Assembly (NCBI GenBank): GCA_029959865.1
Contig: JASCPE010000004.1
Location: 124,001 to 188,000, forward strand
Direction of reading: 5' to 3'
DNA from: Microbacteriaceae bacterium PS02070
Lineage (GTDB): Bacteria; Actinomycetota; Actinomycetes; Actinomycetales; Microbacteriaceae
Length of the DNA: 64,000 nt
Shown here one piece after another: positions 8,652 through 17,194 of this stretch; the first letter of the stretch is position 1; each line of letters starts with the position of its first letter. Below the pieces are notes generated by a model. The model did not search any database and had not been told where the DNA came from. It saw only the letters and a program-made list of their open reading frames with translations. Made by a program: the position numbers and the translations under genes.

Positions 8652-9205
8652 GCGACACCACGCGTGACGCCCGCTTCCCCCGCGTCACAGGACGAACGAA
8701 GGGGTACGACCCGGCCGCCGTGGACGCTTTCCTTTCTCGTGCGCGCGCCGCCTTTGAGGGTGAGGACGAGACGATGGACGCGGCGGAGGTACGCGCGGTC
8801 GCCTTCCCGCTGAGCCGCAACGGCTATCTTCCGGATGCCGTCGATGTGGCCCTCGCTCGGGTGGAGGATGCCTTCGCAGGACGTGAGCGCGAAGCGGCGG
8901 TCAGTTCGAGCGGCGCGGAAGCCTGGGTCGAGCGCTCTCGAGAGCGGGCCCAGGAGGTTCTGGACCGACTGTCGCGCCCGGCAAAGAAGAAGTTTCGCCG
9001 TGTCCCGTTCTTGCGCTTCGGCTACCGGGTCGACGAGGTCGATCTCGTTGCGGAGAAGATCGCGCGGTACCTCGAAGACGGGACGTCCGTCACTGTCGCC
9101 CAAGTGCGTACGGTCGCTTTCCGGATGCAGCGCGGGGGTTACAGCGAGGCACAAGTGGATGCCGTGTTCGACGCCGTCGTCGATGTCATGTTGGCGGTGC
9201 GCTGA
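8648..9205 (+). CDS. DivIVA-domain protein with two short repeats
   Basis: A 185-residue cytoplasmic protein with two copies of the short actinobacterial DivIVA-like motif: near residues 8-65 (FPRVTGRTKGYDPAAVDAFL, then VRAVAFPLSRNGY) and near 115-180 (FRRVPFLRFGYRVDEVDLVA, then VRTVAFRMQRGGY). No long coiled coil follows, unlike Wag31/DivIVA proper. It overlaps cdsA by four bases, so it is probably made together with the phospholipid enzyme; a role at the growth or division site is inferred from the domain only. Confidence 0.8.
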   Translation: MSDTTRDARFPRVTGRTKGYDPAAVDAFLSRARAAFEGEDETMDAAEVRAVAFPLSRNGYLPDAVDVALARVEDAFAGREREAAVSSSGAEAWVERSRERAQEVLDRLSRPAKKKFRRVPFLRFGYRVDEVDLVAEKIARYLEDGTSVTVAQVRTVAFRMQRGGYSEAQVDAVFDAVVDVMLAVR

Positions 9206-9253
9206 GTCGCTCAGATGGCACGTTCAGCAAGGGACCGTTACACTCGGGACACT

Positions 9254-9976
9254 GTGACTTCTGGTAACCCGATCACCCGACACACGTCACCCGCTGAGAA
9301 ACCGGTCATTCCGGTCGCCTCGCGGAGTGCGCACGCTCGCCCTGCCCGCCGGCTCGCCGCCGGGGTTGTGGCGGGAGCAGCCGCTCTCGCCTTCGCCGCC
9401 ACGGCGATCATTCCCGCCGGTCTCGCGCTCATGCCTGCCTATGCCGACCAGACGGATCAGACCTCGTTCTATGCGCAGGTCAACGCAGATACCCAGGGCT
9501 ATCTCGTCGCCTCGGACGAAGAGGAAGAGACGCCGGTGTCGGGCCGTGAGCTGGTCTATGAGGTGTACGTAACGCCGACTCCGACGCCCACACCGACTCC
9601 GACCCAGACGACGAGTGAGTCGACCGCGTCGAGTTCCTCCTCCGCCGCAGAGCCCGCGGCAGAGGAGCCGCAGGCAGAAACCCCGAAGTACTCCGGCGGC
9701 GGCGACAAGTCGTCGTGGTTGGCCGCTGCGGGCATCGCGGAGAGCGATTGGGTATACGTCGACTACATCGTCTCGAAAGAGAGCGGATGGAATCCGAACG
9801 CCACGAACGCCTCGTCGGGCGCGTGCGGTCTCGTGCAGGCGCTGCCCTGCAGCAAGGTTCCCGGCAACGGCTACGATCCGGTGGACAACCTGTCATGGGC
9901 CGATGGGTACGCGGTCGGACGGTACGGAAGCTGGGCCGCGGCCTACGACTTCTGGACCTCCAACCACTGGTGGTAA
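9254..9976 (+). CDS. Secreted lytic-transglycosylase-like / aggregation-promoting-factor C-terminal domain protein
   Basis: From GTG 9254 a 240-residue exported protein: basic N-terminus, hydrophobic signal segment (AAGVVAGAAALAFAATAI) ending near AYADQ, an acidic stretch, a PTPTPTPTPT-rich linker followed by a Ser run, then a C-terminal domain of about 90 residues with YIVSKESGWNPNATN, where the Glu would be the catalytic residue of the SLT-like fold, GACGLVQALPCSK and a final WTSNHWW. Likely a cell-wall muralytic enzyme. An ATG at 9215 is in frame, but TACACT (9239-9244) is a -10 box located after it, so the GTG start is preferred. Confidence 0.82.
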   Translation: MTSGNPITRHTSPAEKPVIPVASRSAHARPARRLAAGVVAGAAALAFAATAIIPAGLALMPAYADQTDQTSFYAQVNADTQGYLVASDEEEETPVSGRELVYEVYVTPTPTPTPTPTQTTSESTASSSSSAAEPAAEEPQAETPKYSGGGDKSSWLAAAGIAESDWVYVDYIVSKESGWNPNATNASSGACGLVQALPCSKVPGNGYDPVDNLSWADGYAVGRYGSWAAAYDFWTSNHWW

Positions 9977-10276
9977 GTGGCGCCCGTGGCTCGCTCCCGC
10001 AGGCCTTCGCGCCGTCGCGCTTCTGAGCCCGACAGTCGCTTCGAACGATTCCTTGCCGCGCACAAGCGCGTGGAGAGCCGACGCGGTGCGCAGTGGTACG
10101 TCCAACCCGTCTCCAGCGCGCAGGCCGTGAAGGACTACATTTGCCCGGAGTGCGGCCGCGCCGTGTCGCCGGGGACGGCTCACGTCGTCACGTGGCGCGC
10201 GGACGACATCCGTGGAGATGCCGCCGCTCTTGCTGATCGACGTCACTGGCACACGACATGTTGGAGGATCGCCTGA
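9977..10276 (+). CDS. Small zinc-ribbon-like protein of unknown function
   Basis: A 99-residue basic protein (GTG 9977, or GTG 9986 which removes three residues). The N-terminus is Arg-rich; the C-terminal half has two metal-ligand pairs, CPECGRAVSPGTAH and HWHTTCWRI, spaced as in a treble-clef or zinc-ribbon finger. Some databases label relatives 'ATP/GTP-binding', but I see no Walker motif, so that label is not supported. It follows the previous stop directly, and its TGA overlaps the ATG of the hydrolase gene (TGATG), implying coupled translation. Confidence 0.75.
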   Translation: MAPVARSRRPSRRRASEPDSRFERFLAAHKRVESRRGAQWYVQPVSSAQAVKDYICPECGRAVSPGTAHVVTWRADDIRGDAAALADRRHWHTTCWRIA

Positions 10277-10989
10277 TGGAAATTCGCGGACCCGTTCAGC
10301 TCCCTGCTCGGCGCGAGGAGATCACGCTGGAGACGCTGGATGGGCTCACCCTCGTCGGCGAACTCGCCCTGCCTGAAAGCCGCGAGCCCGTGGCAACGCT
10401 GGTCACCCTTCATCCGCTGCCCACCGCGGGCGGCTTCATGGACTCGCACATCCTCCGCAAGGCCGCCGGTCGCCTTCCTGCGCTGGCCGATCTCGCGGTG
10501 CTCCGATTCAACACGCGCGGAACGACATCGCCGCGTGGCACGAGTGAGGGAGCGTTCGATGGAGGAGGCGCCGAGGCGTTCGACGTCGCAGCCGCGGTGG
10601 ACTTCGCGCGCGAACGGGGCTTGCCCAAGCTCTGGCTCGTCGGCTGGTCCTTCGGCACGGAACTCGCGCTGAAGTACGGGCGTGATCACGACGTCGAGGG
10701 GATCATTCTGCTTTCGCCGCCCCTCCACCGCGCGACCGCTGAGGACGTCGCGGCGTGGGAGGGCGATGACCGACGTGTCATCGTGGTGGTGCCTGAGCTG
10801 GACGACTACCTCAGGCCCCCTGAGGCTATCGAGCGGTTCGCCGCCATCAGCCACGCAGTGGTCATCCCCGTCGAAGGCGGCCGACACCTCTGGGTCGGCG
10901 AGAAGCAGACCCGCCGCGTGCTCACTGAGATCGTCGCTGCGGTCAATCCCGAGGCGCTGCCGCTGCCCGAGACGTGGGACGGCGACTGA
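10276..10989 (+). CDS. Alpha/beta hydrolase
   Basis: A 237-residue cytoplasmic alpha/beta-fold hydrolase related to small serine hydrolases of the dienelactone/CocE-like group. The nucleophile elbow is GWSFG (Ser near residue 124); an oxyanion region HPLPTAGGFMDSH follows the first strand, and the catalytic His is probably in GGRHLWVGE near the end, with the acid in VVPELDDYL. Substrate unknown. ATG 10276 is preferred over ATG 10258 because GGAGG lies 8 nt upstream and the start overlaps the previous stop. It ends 4 nt from the convergent AI-2E permease gene. Confidence 0.85.
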   Translation: MEIRGPVQLPARREEITLETLDGLTLVGELALPESREPVATLVTLHPLPTAGGFMDSHILRKAAGRLPALADLAVLRFNTRGTTSPRGTSEGAFDGGGAEAFDVAAAVDFARERGLPKLWLVGWSFGTELALKYGRDHDVEGIILLSPPLHRATAEDVAAWEGDDRRVIVVVPELDDYLRPPEAIERFAAISHAVVIPVEGGRHLWVGEKQTRRVLTEIVAAVNPEALPLPETWDGD

Positions 10990-10993
10990 GTCG

Positions 10994-12067
10994 TCAGCGC
11001 TCGTTCTGACGCGGGATGATCACCTGGCGGTAGATGATCAGGATGCTCGCGGCGACCGGGATGGCAATGAGTGCGCCAAGGAGTCCGAGCAGCGATCCAC
11101 CCGCGAGCGCCGCGATCACAACCACCGCTCCCGGCACGGAGACCGCGCGGCTCATGATGCGCGGAGAGAGCACATACGCCTCAACCTGCATGTAGATGAG
11201 GTAGTAGATCAGCGCCGCGATGGCCGTAGCCGGCGATGCGAGCAGAAGGCTTGCCAGGATGATGATCGCGGACCCGGTGATGGTACCGACGAGCGGGATC
11301 AGCGAGAAGAAGAACGCCACAATGGCCAGGACGGCGGGGAACGGCGCCCCGATGATGCTGAGGAAGATCGCGCTCAGCACGCCGTTGATCAGACCCAGGG
11401 TGAACTGCCCGATGACGAAGTACCCGACCGAGGCGGCGACCTGCTCGGCCAGGTCGATGAAGCGCGCGCGACGCGACGCCGGCACCAGCTGGTACAGCGA
11501 AGACTTGAGCGCCGGAGTGGATGCGGTGAAGTAGATCGTCAGGATGAAGACGATGAGCGCACCGGTCAAGCCCGCTGCCACGGCACCCACCGACGCGATG
11601 AGGCCGTCGGCGATCCCGCCGCCGATCTGGCCGACGTCCAGGCCTTCGTACCAGTTCTGGAGGTAGGTGAACACGGTGTCCACGTCCAGGCTCGGGAAGG
11701 TGTCCTCCAGCCACCCGCGCGTTTCCTGCACGGGATCGACGTTGCCCGAGGCGATGTTCGTCGCCAGGGACTGGATCATGTTCACCAGTTGGGAGACCTG
11801 CGTCACGATGATCGGTACGACCATCCAGATCAGGCCGGCGAAGGCAGCGAGGAGACCAACGAAGGTGATGATCAGTGCCGCCCACCGGGGAAGACCACGG
11901 CGCTCCAAGAACGAGACGATGGGGTCAAGGCCCAGGGCCAGGAACAATGCGGTGCCGACGTAGAGCAGGACGGTGCTCAGAGCGCCGATCGCGCCGATGA
12001 GCGCGACGGCGACGCCGACTCCCAGCGCGGCGACCAATGCCGTGCGAAAGGGATGCTGGATCTTCAC
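10994..12067 (-). CDS. AI-2E family transporter (UPF0118-type permease)
   Basis: A 357-residue polytopic membrane protein of the AI-2E/PerM family. About eight hydrophobic segments: two at the N-terminus (residues 8-45), one near 65-85, an extracytoplasmic stretch about 90-150 with amphipathic character, then five closely packed C-terminal helices including GQFTLGLINGVLSAIFL and FFFSLIPLVGTITG, which is the most conserved family region. Substrates in this family vary (autoinducer-2 export, Na+/H+ exchange) and cannot be assigned here. GTG 12067 has GGAGG about 7 nt upstream, and TATCCT on the minus strand at 12100-12105 is a plausible -10. Confidence 0.88.
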   Translation of the reverse strand: MKIQHPFRTALVAALGVGVAVALIGAIGALSTVLLYVGTALFLALGLDPIVSFLERRGLPRWAALIITFVGLLAAFAGLIWMVVPIIVTQVSQLVNMIQSLATNIASGNVDPVQETRGWLEDTFPSLDVDTVFTYLQNWYEGLDVGQIGGGIADGLIASVGAVAAGLTGALIVFILTIYFTASTPALKSSLYQLVPASRRARFIDLAEQVAASVGYFVIGQFTLGLINGVLSAIFLSIIGAPFPAVLAIVAFFFSLIPLVGTITGSAIIILASLLLASPATAIAALIYYLIYMQVEAYVLSPRIMSRAVSVPGAVVVIAALAGGSLLGLLGALIAIPVAASILIIYRQVIIPRQNER

Positions 12068-12187
12068 GGGTGCCTCCGGAGCGTGGATGGTGCCTAGTCA
12101 GGATACGCATGAACGCGGCGTGAGCCGGGAGGACGCGGTATCGCGAAGCGAAGAGGCGCCTCTCACGCGCCTTTCAGTCACCTTCGC

Positions 12188-12193
12188 TAGTCT
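12188..12193 (+). promoter_or_regulatory. Candidate -10 box (TAGTCT) for the envelope-protein operon
   Basis: TAGTCT lies 54 nt before GTG 12248, leaving a short leader with GGAGGTG. Upstream in the same gap is the 12-bp palindrome AGAGGCGCCTCT (12152-12163). Confidence 0.4.
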
Positions 12194-12247
12194 GAAACGT
12201 CGATTGTGCACGCGCGCACCCGGGCGCCGTGCAGGAGGTGTCTTTTC

Positions 12248-14101
12248 GTGCGATTCGTGTGGGCCGTCGTGGCGTTCGTCCTGGCCACGGTGATGATCGG
12301 CGCGGGTATCGCCCAGCGCACAATGCAGGGTCCTCGGACCGAAACGTCGACGATCGAGGTTCCCGTCGACGTGCCGTACGTCCTCGTCGACGGCGAGGTG
12401 CTCAACCAACACGACGGCGCGCAGACCTTCCGTGCGCAGCGCGAGGGCGCGATCTACGCGGCATACGCCCGCACGACGGATCTCGAGGCGTGGCTCGCGC
12501 GCAGTGACTATCTGCACGTGACGCTCGACGCCGACGGCGAGATCGTGAGTGAGGCCGTGTCGCCCGAGCCGGTGGCGACCGATGGCGAGTCAGAGGAGAA
12601 CGCAGACGCGGCCGAGGCGCCGCCGGCGCCGACGAGCCCGGCGGGTTCTGACCTCTGGTTGGATGAGTTCCAGCAGGACGATGTCCTCGTGACGTCTCTC
12701 CAGCTACCCGAGGACGCGAGCCTGCTGATCGCCGCGGATGGGACCGAACCGGCACCGTCTGACCTCTCGCTCACCTGGCCGACGGGCGCGAAGACTCCGT
12801 GGTCAGGTCCTCTGATCGTCGGTGGCATCATCATGCTGGTCGTCGGTCTCGTCCTCTACGGCCTGGGCCTGCGTCGCCTGCGCCGCTCGCGGGGGCCCCG
12901 GCGTAAGGGTCTCCCCGGCGGTCAGGGGAGCGCCGGTCAGGAGAGCGAGGATGATCTGAGTATCGAAGCGGGCGACAAGGGCGTCATCACGGCGGGGGAG
13001 AAGAAGGGCCGTCTCACTCAACGCCGCGCGATTCTGGCACTGCCCGCGATCTTCGCGATGGTCGCTGTCACCGGGTGTTCCGCGGATGCCTGGCCCGAGT
13101 TCGGCTCAACCCCGACGCCTACGCCCACCGAGACGGTGATCGCACCCGAAGATCAGCAGCAGCCCGCCGTGACCCAGACGCAGGCGGAGCGCATCGTCGC
13201 GGAGATCGCCGACACGGTGGCCGAGGCCGACCAAGCTCTGGATCCGGACCTCGCCGCAGAGCGCCTGACGGGACCCGCCCTGGCCGCGCGTGAGACCGCA
13301 TATCGCCTCCGCGACGCGGTAGACGCCGATACCCCTGGGCTGCCTGTCCTCAAGGCGATTCCCGCCGCCAATGTCGAGATCGTCCTTCCCGAAGCCCGCG
13401 ATGCGTGGCCACGGACATTCCTGGCCGTGATCGAGGACCCGGACACCAAGGCTGCGACGATGCTCACGGCGGTGCAGGCCGACCCGTGGTCGGAGTACAA
13501 GGTGACCTACATCGCCGACCTTGGCGGAGACACGCAGTTGCCCGATGTCGCGCCCTCGTACGTCGGCGCGAACAGCGTTCCGCCCGACTCGCCCTTCCTG
13601 GTCCTGCCGCCCGACCAACTCGCGACCGCGTACGCCGACGTCATCGACAAGGGCGCCGACAGCGAGTACGCAGAGCTGTTTGCGGAGGACGGCGACTTGC
13701 TGCGCGCATTCGTGCAGGCCAACCGCACCCAGCAGCAGGAGCTCTTCAACGAGACCGGTGAGGAGACCGGGGTCATGGAGTTCTCCACCGCCGCCGGAAG
13801 CCAAGATCCCGTCTCGTTCACGACGGTCGATAGCGGCGCGATCATCGCCGTGACGATCCAGGAGAGTGAGACGGTGACCTCGACGAACGATGAAGCCGTC
13901 ATCAAGCTCACAGACAATCCCATCGGCCAGGAACTGACGGGCAAGGAAGAGTCACCGCGCGGGTTCGAGACCAATTACCTCGACCAGGTGTTCTTCTTCG
14001 TCCCTGGACAGGTCCAGGGCGGTGCGATCCAGTTCCTGGGGTATTCATCCGACATCCTGTCGGCATCCGAACTCGACGCTCCTGAGGAGGACGAAGAATG
14101 A
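12248..14101 (+). CDS. Three-helix envelope protein with internal lipoprotein-like signal, unknown function
   Basis: A 617-residue protein I do not recognise. Layout: membrane helix at residues 4-22; extracytoplasmic region 25-187, acidic and Ala/Pro-rich in 105-135; second helix 188-208; a strongly basic cytoplasmic patch (RRLRRSRGPRRK, 209-220) and polar linker; third hydrophobic segment 261-276 preceded by KKGRLTQRR and ending in VTGC at Cys277, then a PTPTPTETV linker and a soluble domain of about 320 residues ending in acidic EEDEE. Segment 252-277 looks exactly like a lipoprotein signal peptide, but no start codon is placed to begin there. GTG 12248 has GGAGGTG upstream. It overlaps the thioredoxin/TPR gene by ATGA, suggesting joint function in the envelope. 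Confidence 0.75.
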   Translation: MRFVWAVVAFVLATVMIGAGIAQRTMQGPRTETSTIEVPVDVPYVLVDGEVLNQHDGAQTFRAQREGAIYAAYARTTDLEAWLARSDYLHVTLDADGEIVSEAVSPEPVATDGESEENADAAEAPPAPTSPAGSDLWLDEFQQDDVLVTSLQLPEDASLLIAADGTEPAPSDLSLTWPTGAKTPWSGPLIVGGIIMLVVGLVLYGLGLRRLRRSRGPRRKGLPGGQGSAGQESEDDLSIEAGDKGVITAGEKKGRLTQRRAILALPAIFAMVAVTGCSADAWPEFGSTPTPTPTETVIAPEDQQQPAVTQTQAERIVAEIADTVAEADQALDPDLAAERLTGPALAARETAYRLRDAVDADTPGLPVLKAIPAANVEIVLPEARDAWPRTFLAVIEDPDTKAATMLTAVQADPWSEYKVTYIADLGGDTQLPDVAPSYVGANSVPPDSPFLVLPPDQLATAYADVIDKGADSEYAELFAEDGDLLRAFVQANRTQQQELFNETGEETGVMEFSTAAGSQDPVSFTTVDSGAIIAVTIQESETVTSTNDEAVIKLTDNPIGQELTGKEESPRGFETNYLDQVFFFVPGQVQGGAIQFLGYSSDILSASELDAPEEDEE

Positions 14102-15042
14102 CCGATCTCGGAAACGGCCCATCGCTACGCGGTGCTGTTGACCTCTCCTCGCTACGCGGACGCGACCAGAACCCCGCGAGCGCGGGAACCGGCGCTGCGC
14201 CCGGAGCTCAGCCCGGAGCCGTGCCGCTGATCTTCGACGCGACCGACGACACGTTTGCTCAGGTGCTCGAACTCTCGCGGACCGTTCCCGTCATCGTGGA
14301 TCTGTGGGCTGAATGGTGCGGGCCGTGCAAGCAGCTCAGCCCGATCCTGGAGAAGGTCGTCACCGAGCAGGGTGGCCGAGTCGTGCTCGCGAAGGTGGAC
14401 GTCGACGCGAACCCGCAACTGGCGCAGGGCTTCCGTGCACAGTCGATCCCGATGGTCGTCGCCCTCATCGCCGGACAGCCCGTGCCGCTCTTCAACGGAG
14501 CGGTTCCCGAGCAGCAGGTCCGGGAGGTGCTCGCGCAGCTCCTCACCCTCGCCGCGCAACACGGCGTCACCGGCAGCATCGATCCGGGCGCCGCGAGCGA
14601 TCCAGACGCTCCGGTCGAGGAACCGCCCCTGCCGCCGCTGCATCAGGCCGCATTCGAGGCGATCGAGCGCGGCGACTACGCGGCCGCGATCACTGCGTAC
14701 GAGCAGGCCCTCAAGGAGAACCCGCGTGACGAGGATGCGCGCGCGGGTCTCGGCCAGGTTCGGCTGCTGCACCGCGTGCAGGACGTCGATCTTCAGGAGG
14801 CGCGAGCGGCAGCCGCAGCGGCGCCGCACGATATCGACGCACAGTTCACCGTCGCAGATCTTGATGTCTCCGGAGGACATATCGAGGACGCGTTCGAACG
14901 GTTGCTGGACCTGTTCGCCGGGCTGGGTCCCGACCAGCGTCCCGCCGTGCGGGAACGCCTGCTGGAGCTGTTCGGTCTTGTGGGCGACGCCGACCCACGC
15001 GTCATTCGCGCTCGCGCGCGTCTCTCGAATCTGCTGTTTTGA
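14098..15042 (+). CDS. Thioredoxin-domain/TPR co-chaperone (YbbN/CnoX-like)
   Basis: A 314-residue cytoplasmic protein: a flexible N-terminus of about 40 residues, a thioredoxin fold with the intact redox motif WCGPCK and cis-Pro loop SIPMV, then a C-terminal helical TPR-type region (PLHQAAFEAIERGDYAAAIT onward) as in YbbN/CnoX, which holds unfolding clients and hands them to chaperones. E. coli CnoX lacks redox activity in its CxxC; here both Cys are present. It overlaps the preceding membrane-protein gene by four bases. Good family call; client range unknown. Confidence 0.88.
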   Translation: MTDLGNGPSLRGAVDLSSLRGRDQNPASAGTGAAPGAQPGAVPLIFDATDDTFAQVLELSRTVPVIVDLWAEWCGPCKQLSPILEKVVTEQGGRVVLAKVDVDANPQLAQGFRAQSIPMVVALIAGQPVPLFNGAVPEQQVREVLAQLLTLAAQHGVTGSIDPGAASDPDAPVEEPPLPPLHQAAFEAIERGDYAAAITAYEQALKENPRDEDARAGLGQVRLLHRVQDVDLQEARAAAAAAPHDIDAQFTVADLDVSGGHIEDAFERLLDLFAGLGPDQRPAVRERLLELFGLVGDADPRVIRARARLSNLLF

Positions 15043-15055
15043 CGCAGCTGCTGCG

Positions 15056-17194
15056 TTAGCCGGAGCGGTGACGCAGCCACAGGGCGGCCAGGGGCGGCAA
15101 CACCATCCGCGCCGTGCCGTCCTCGTCGGTGTGGACCGCACCGAGATTGCCGACGCCGGACCCACCGAATTCCGCGCCGTCGCTGTTGAGGACCTCTTCC
15201 CACACTCCGTGCTCAGGGAGCTTCAGCGTGTAGTCGTAGACCGGAACTCCGGAAAAGTTGCAGATGACGGCGACGGTGTTGCCGTGGTGATCCTGGCGGG
15301 TGAAAGCCAGAACGCTCGGTTGCGGCTCGACCGATCCCAATTGAGCGAATGCGGCGTCCTCGTGGTCGCGTGACCACAGTGGCGACAGTTCGCGGTATCG
15401 GTGATTGACCGTCTGGACGAAGTCGGACAGCTGACGGTGCGCGGGCTGATCGAGAAGCCACCAGTCCAGCTCACGTCCCTCGGCCCACTCGGCGATCTGG
15501 CCGAACTCCTGACCCATGAACAGCAATTGCTTACCCGGATGGCCCCACATGTAGGCCAAGAACAGCCGGAGGTTCGCGAACTTCTGCCACCGGTCACCCG
15601 GCATTCTGGTGTACAGGGAGCCCTTGCCGTGCACGACCTCGTCGTGACTGATCGGAAGGACGAAGTTCTCGCTGAAGGCGTAGACGAAGGAGAACGAGAG
15701 CTCTCCTGCGTGGTGCGAGCGGTACATCGGGTCGCGGCGAATGTAGCGCAGCGAGTCGTTCATCCAGCCCATGTTCCACTTGAACCCGAACCCGAGGCCG
15801 CCCGCGGACGTGGGTGCGGTGACGCCGGGGAAGCTCGTGGACTCTTCGGCGATCATCGCGATGCCGGGGTGACGCCGGTAGGCCGTCGCGTTGACCTCCT
15901 GGAGGAACGCCATTGCCTCGAGGTTCTCTCGCCCACCGTGCACGTTGGGTTCCCACTCGCCGTCCTCGCGCGAGTAGTCGAGATAGAGCATCGAGGCGAC
16001 TGCGTCGACACGCAGCCCGTCGACATGGAACTCGTCGAGCCAGTACAGGGCGTTCGCAACGAGGAAGTTGCGCACCTCCGGGCGTCCGTAGTCGAAGATG
16101 TACGTGCCCCAGTCGCGATGCTCGCCGCGCCGGGGGTCGGGGTGCTCGTACACCGCGGGGCCATCGAAACGTGCGAGCGCGAATGCGTCCTTGGGGAAGT
16201 GACCCGGAACCCAGTCCATGATGACGCCGATACCGGCCGCGTGGAGGCGGTCGATGAGGTAGCGCAGGTCATCGGGTGACCCGAAGCGGCTTGTCGGGGC
16301 GTAATACCCACTGACCTGGTACCCCCACGAACCCCCGAAAGGGTGCTCGGACAGAGGGAGGAACTCGATGTGAGTGAAGCCGAGCGCCGTCACATGCTCG
16401 ATCAGCGGATCGGCCGCCTCCCGGTAGCTGAGCCCCTGACGCCACGAACCCAGATGGACTTCGTACACCGACATCGGCTCGCTGACGGGCTGCTGCGTCG
16501 CGCGCCGCTCCATCCACGCCCCATCGCCCCACTGATAGGAGCTCTCCGTGACGATCGATGCCGTCGCCGGGGGAAGCTCGGCCTGCCGAGCCATCGGGTC
16601 GGCTTTGAGAACCCAGTCACCGCTGGGCGTGCGCAGCTCGAACTTGTACGTGGCTCCCGCGCCGAGCCCGGGGACGAACAGCTCCCAGATCCCGGTCGAA
16701 CCCATCGAGCGCATCGCATGCGAGGCGCCGTCCCAGCCGTTGAAGTCGCCGACGACGCGTACGGACTGAGCGTTCGGGGCCCACACGACGAAGGACACGC
16801 CCTCCACACCATCGAAGTGGCGTACGTGCGCCCCCAGGACGTGCCAGAGCTGCTCATGTCGCCCCTCCCGAATCAGGTGGAGGTCGAGTTCCCCGATCGT
16901 CGGAAGGTGTCGGTACGGATCGTCGGCGATGTACTCCGACCCGTCGTCGTATGTCGCCTCGATCAGATAGGAGATCGGCGTCTCGTCGGTCGCGCCCTCC
17001 CAGATGCCGGAACGGACGTGCTCGAGCGGGACGCGCGCGCCGTCGGGCAGCACTGCGTCGACGGAGCGGGCAAGGGGACGACGGGCGCGAATCACCGTGC
17101 CCGCCGAGGTCTGGTGAAAGCCGAGAACGTCGTGAGGGGAGTGATACCGCCCCTCGGCGACGGCGTCGAGGATCTCCGGGGCAACGATGGTCAT
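15056..17194 (-). CDS. glgB: 1,4-alpha-glucan branching enzyme
   Basis: GH13 enzyme that cuts an alpha-1,4 chain and re-joins it as an alpha-1,6 branch, completing glycogen made by GlgE. 712 residues from ATG 17194: N-terminal beta-sandwich modules (about 1-210) with the branching-enzyme block FVVWAPNAQSVRVVGDFNGW, then the (beta/alpha)8 barrel with the nucleophile Asp in GLRVDAVASMLYLDYSR, the acid/base Glu in MIAEEST, and PISHDEVVHGKGSL, then a C-terminal beta domain. An upstream in-frame start would add 27 residues, but ATG 17194 overlaps the glgE stop by ATGA, so it is preferred. Last gene of glgX-glgE-glgB. Confidence 0.97.
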   Translation of the reverse strand: MTIVAPEILDAVAEGRYHSPHDVLGFHQTSAGTVIRARRPLARSVDAVLPDGARVPLEHVRSGIWEGATDETPISYLIEATYDDGSEYIADDPYRHLPTIGELDLHLIREGRHEQLWHVLGAHVRHFDGVEGVSFVVWAPNAQSVRVVGDFNGWDGASHAMRSMGSTGIWELFVPGLGAGATYKFELRTPSGDWVLKADPMARQAELPPATASIVTESSYQWGDGAWMERRATQQPVSEPMSVYEVHLGSWRQGLSYREAADPLIEHVTALGFTHIEFLPLSEHPFGGSWGYQVSGYYAPTSRFGSPDDLRYLIDRLHAAGIGVIMDWVPGHFPKDAFALARFDGPAVYEHPDPRRGEHRDWGTYIFDYGRPEVRNFLVANALYWLDEFHVDGLRVDAVASMLYLDYSREDGEWEPNVHGGRENLEAMAFLQEVNATAYRRHPGIAMIAEESTSFPGVTAPTSAGGLGFGFKWNMGWMNDSLRYIRRDPMYRSHHAGELSFSFVYAFSENFVLPISHDEVVHGKGSLYTRMPGDRWQKFANLRLFLAYMWGHPGKQLLFMGQEFGQIAEWAEGRELDWWLLDQPAHRQLSDFVQTVNHRYRELSPLWSRDHEDAAFAQLGSVEPQPSVLAFTRQDHHGNTVAVICNFSGVPVYDYTLKLPEHGVWEEVLNSDGAEFGGSGVGNLGAVHTDEDGTARMVLPPLAALWLRHRSG

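Noticed and set aside
9575..9660. Short tandem CCGAC(T/A)CC-like repeat as a possible minisatellite
   Set aside because: It simply encodes the PTPTPT linker of a secreted protein; such linkers are common.
10682..12097. 470-residue plus-strand frame over the AI-2E permease
   Set aside because: Composition is Arg/Asp/Gln-rich nonsense typical of an antisense frame; the minus strand gives clean membrane helices.
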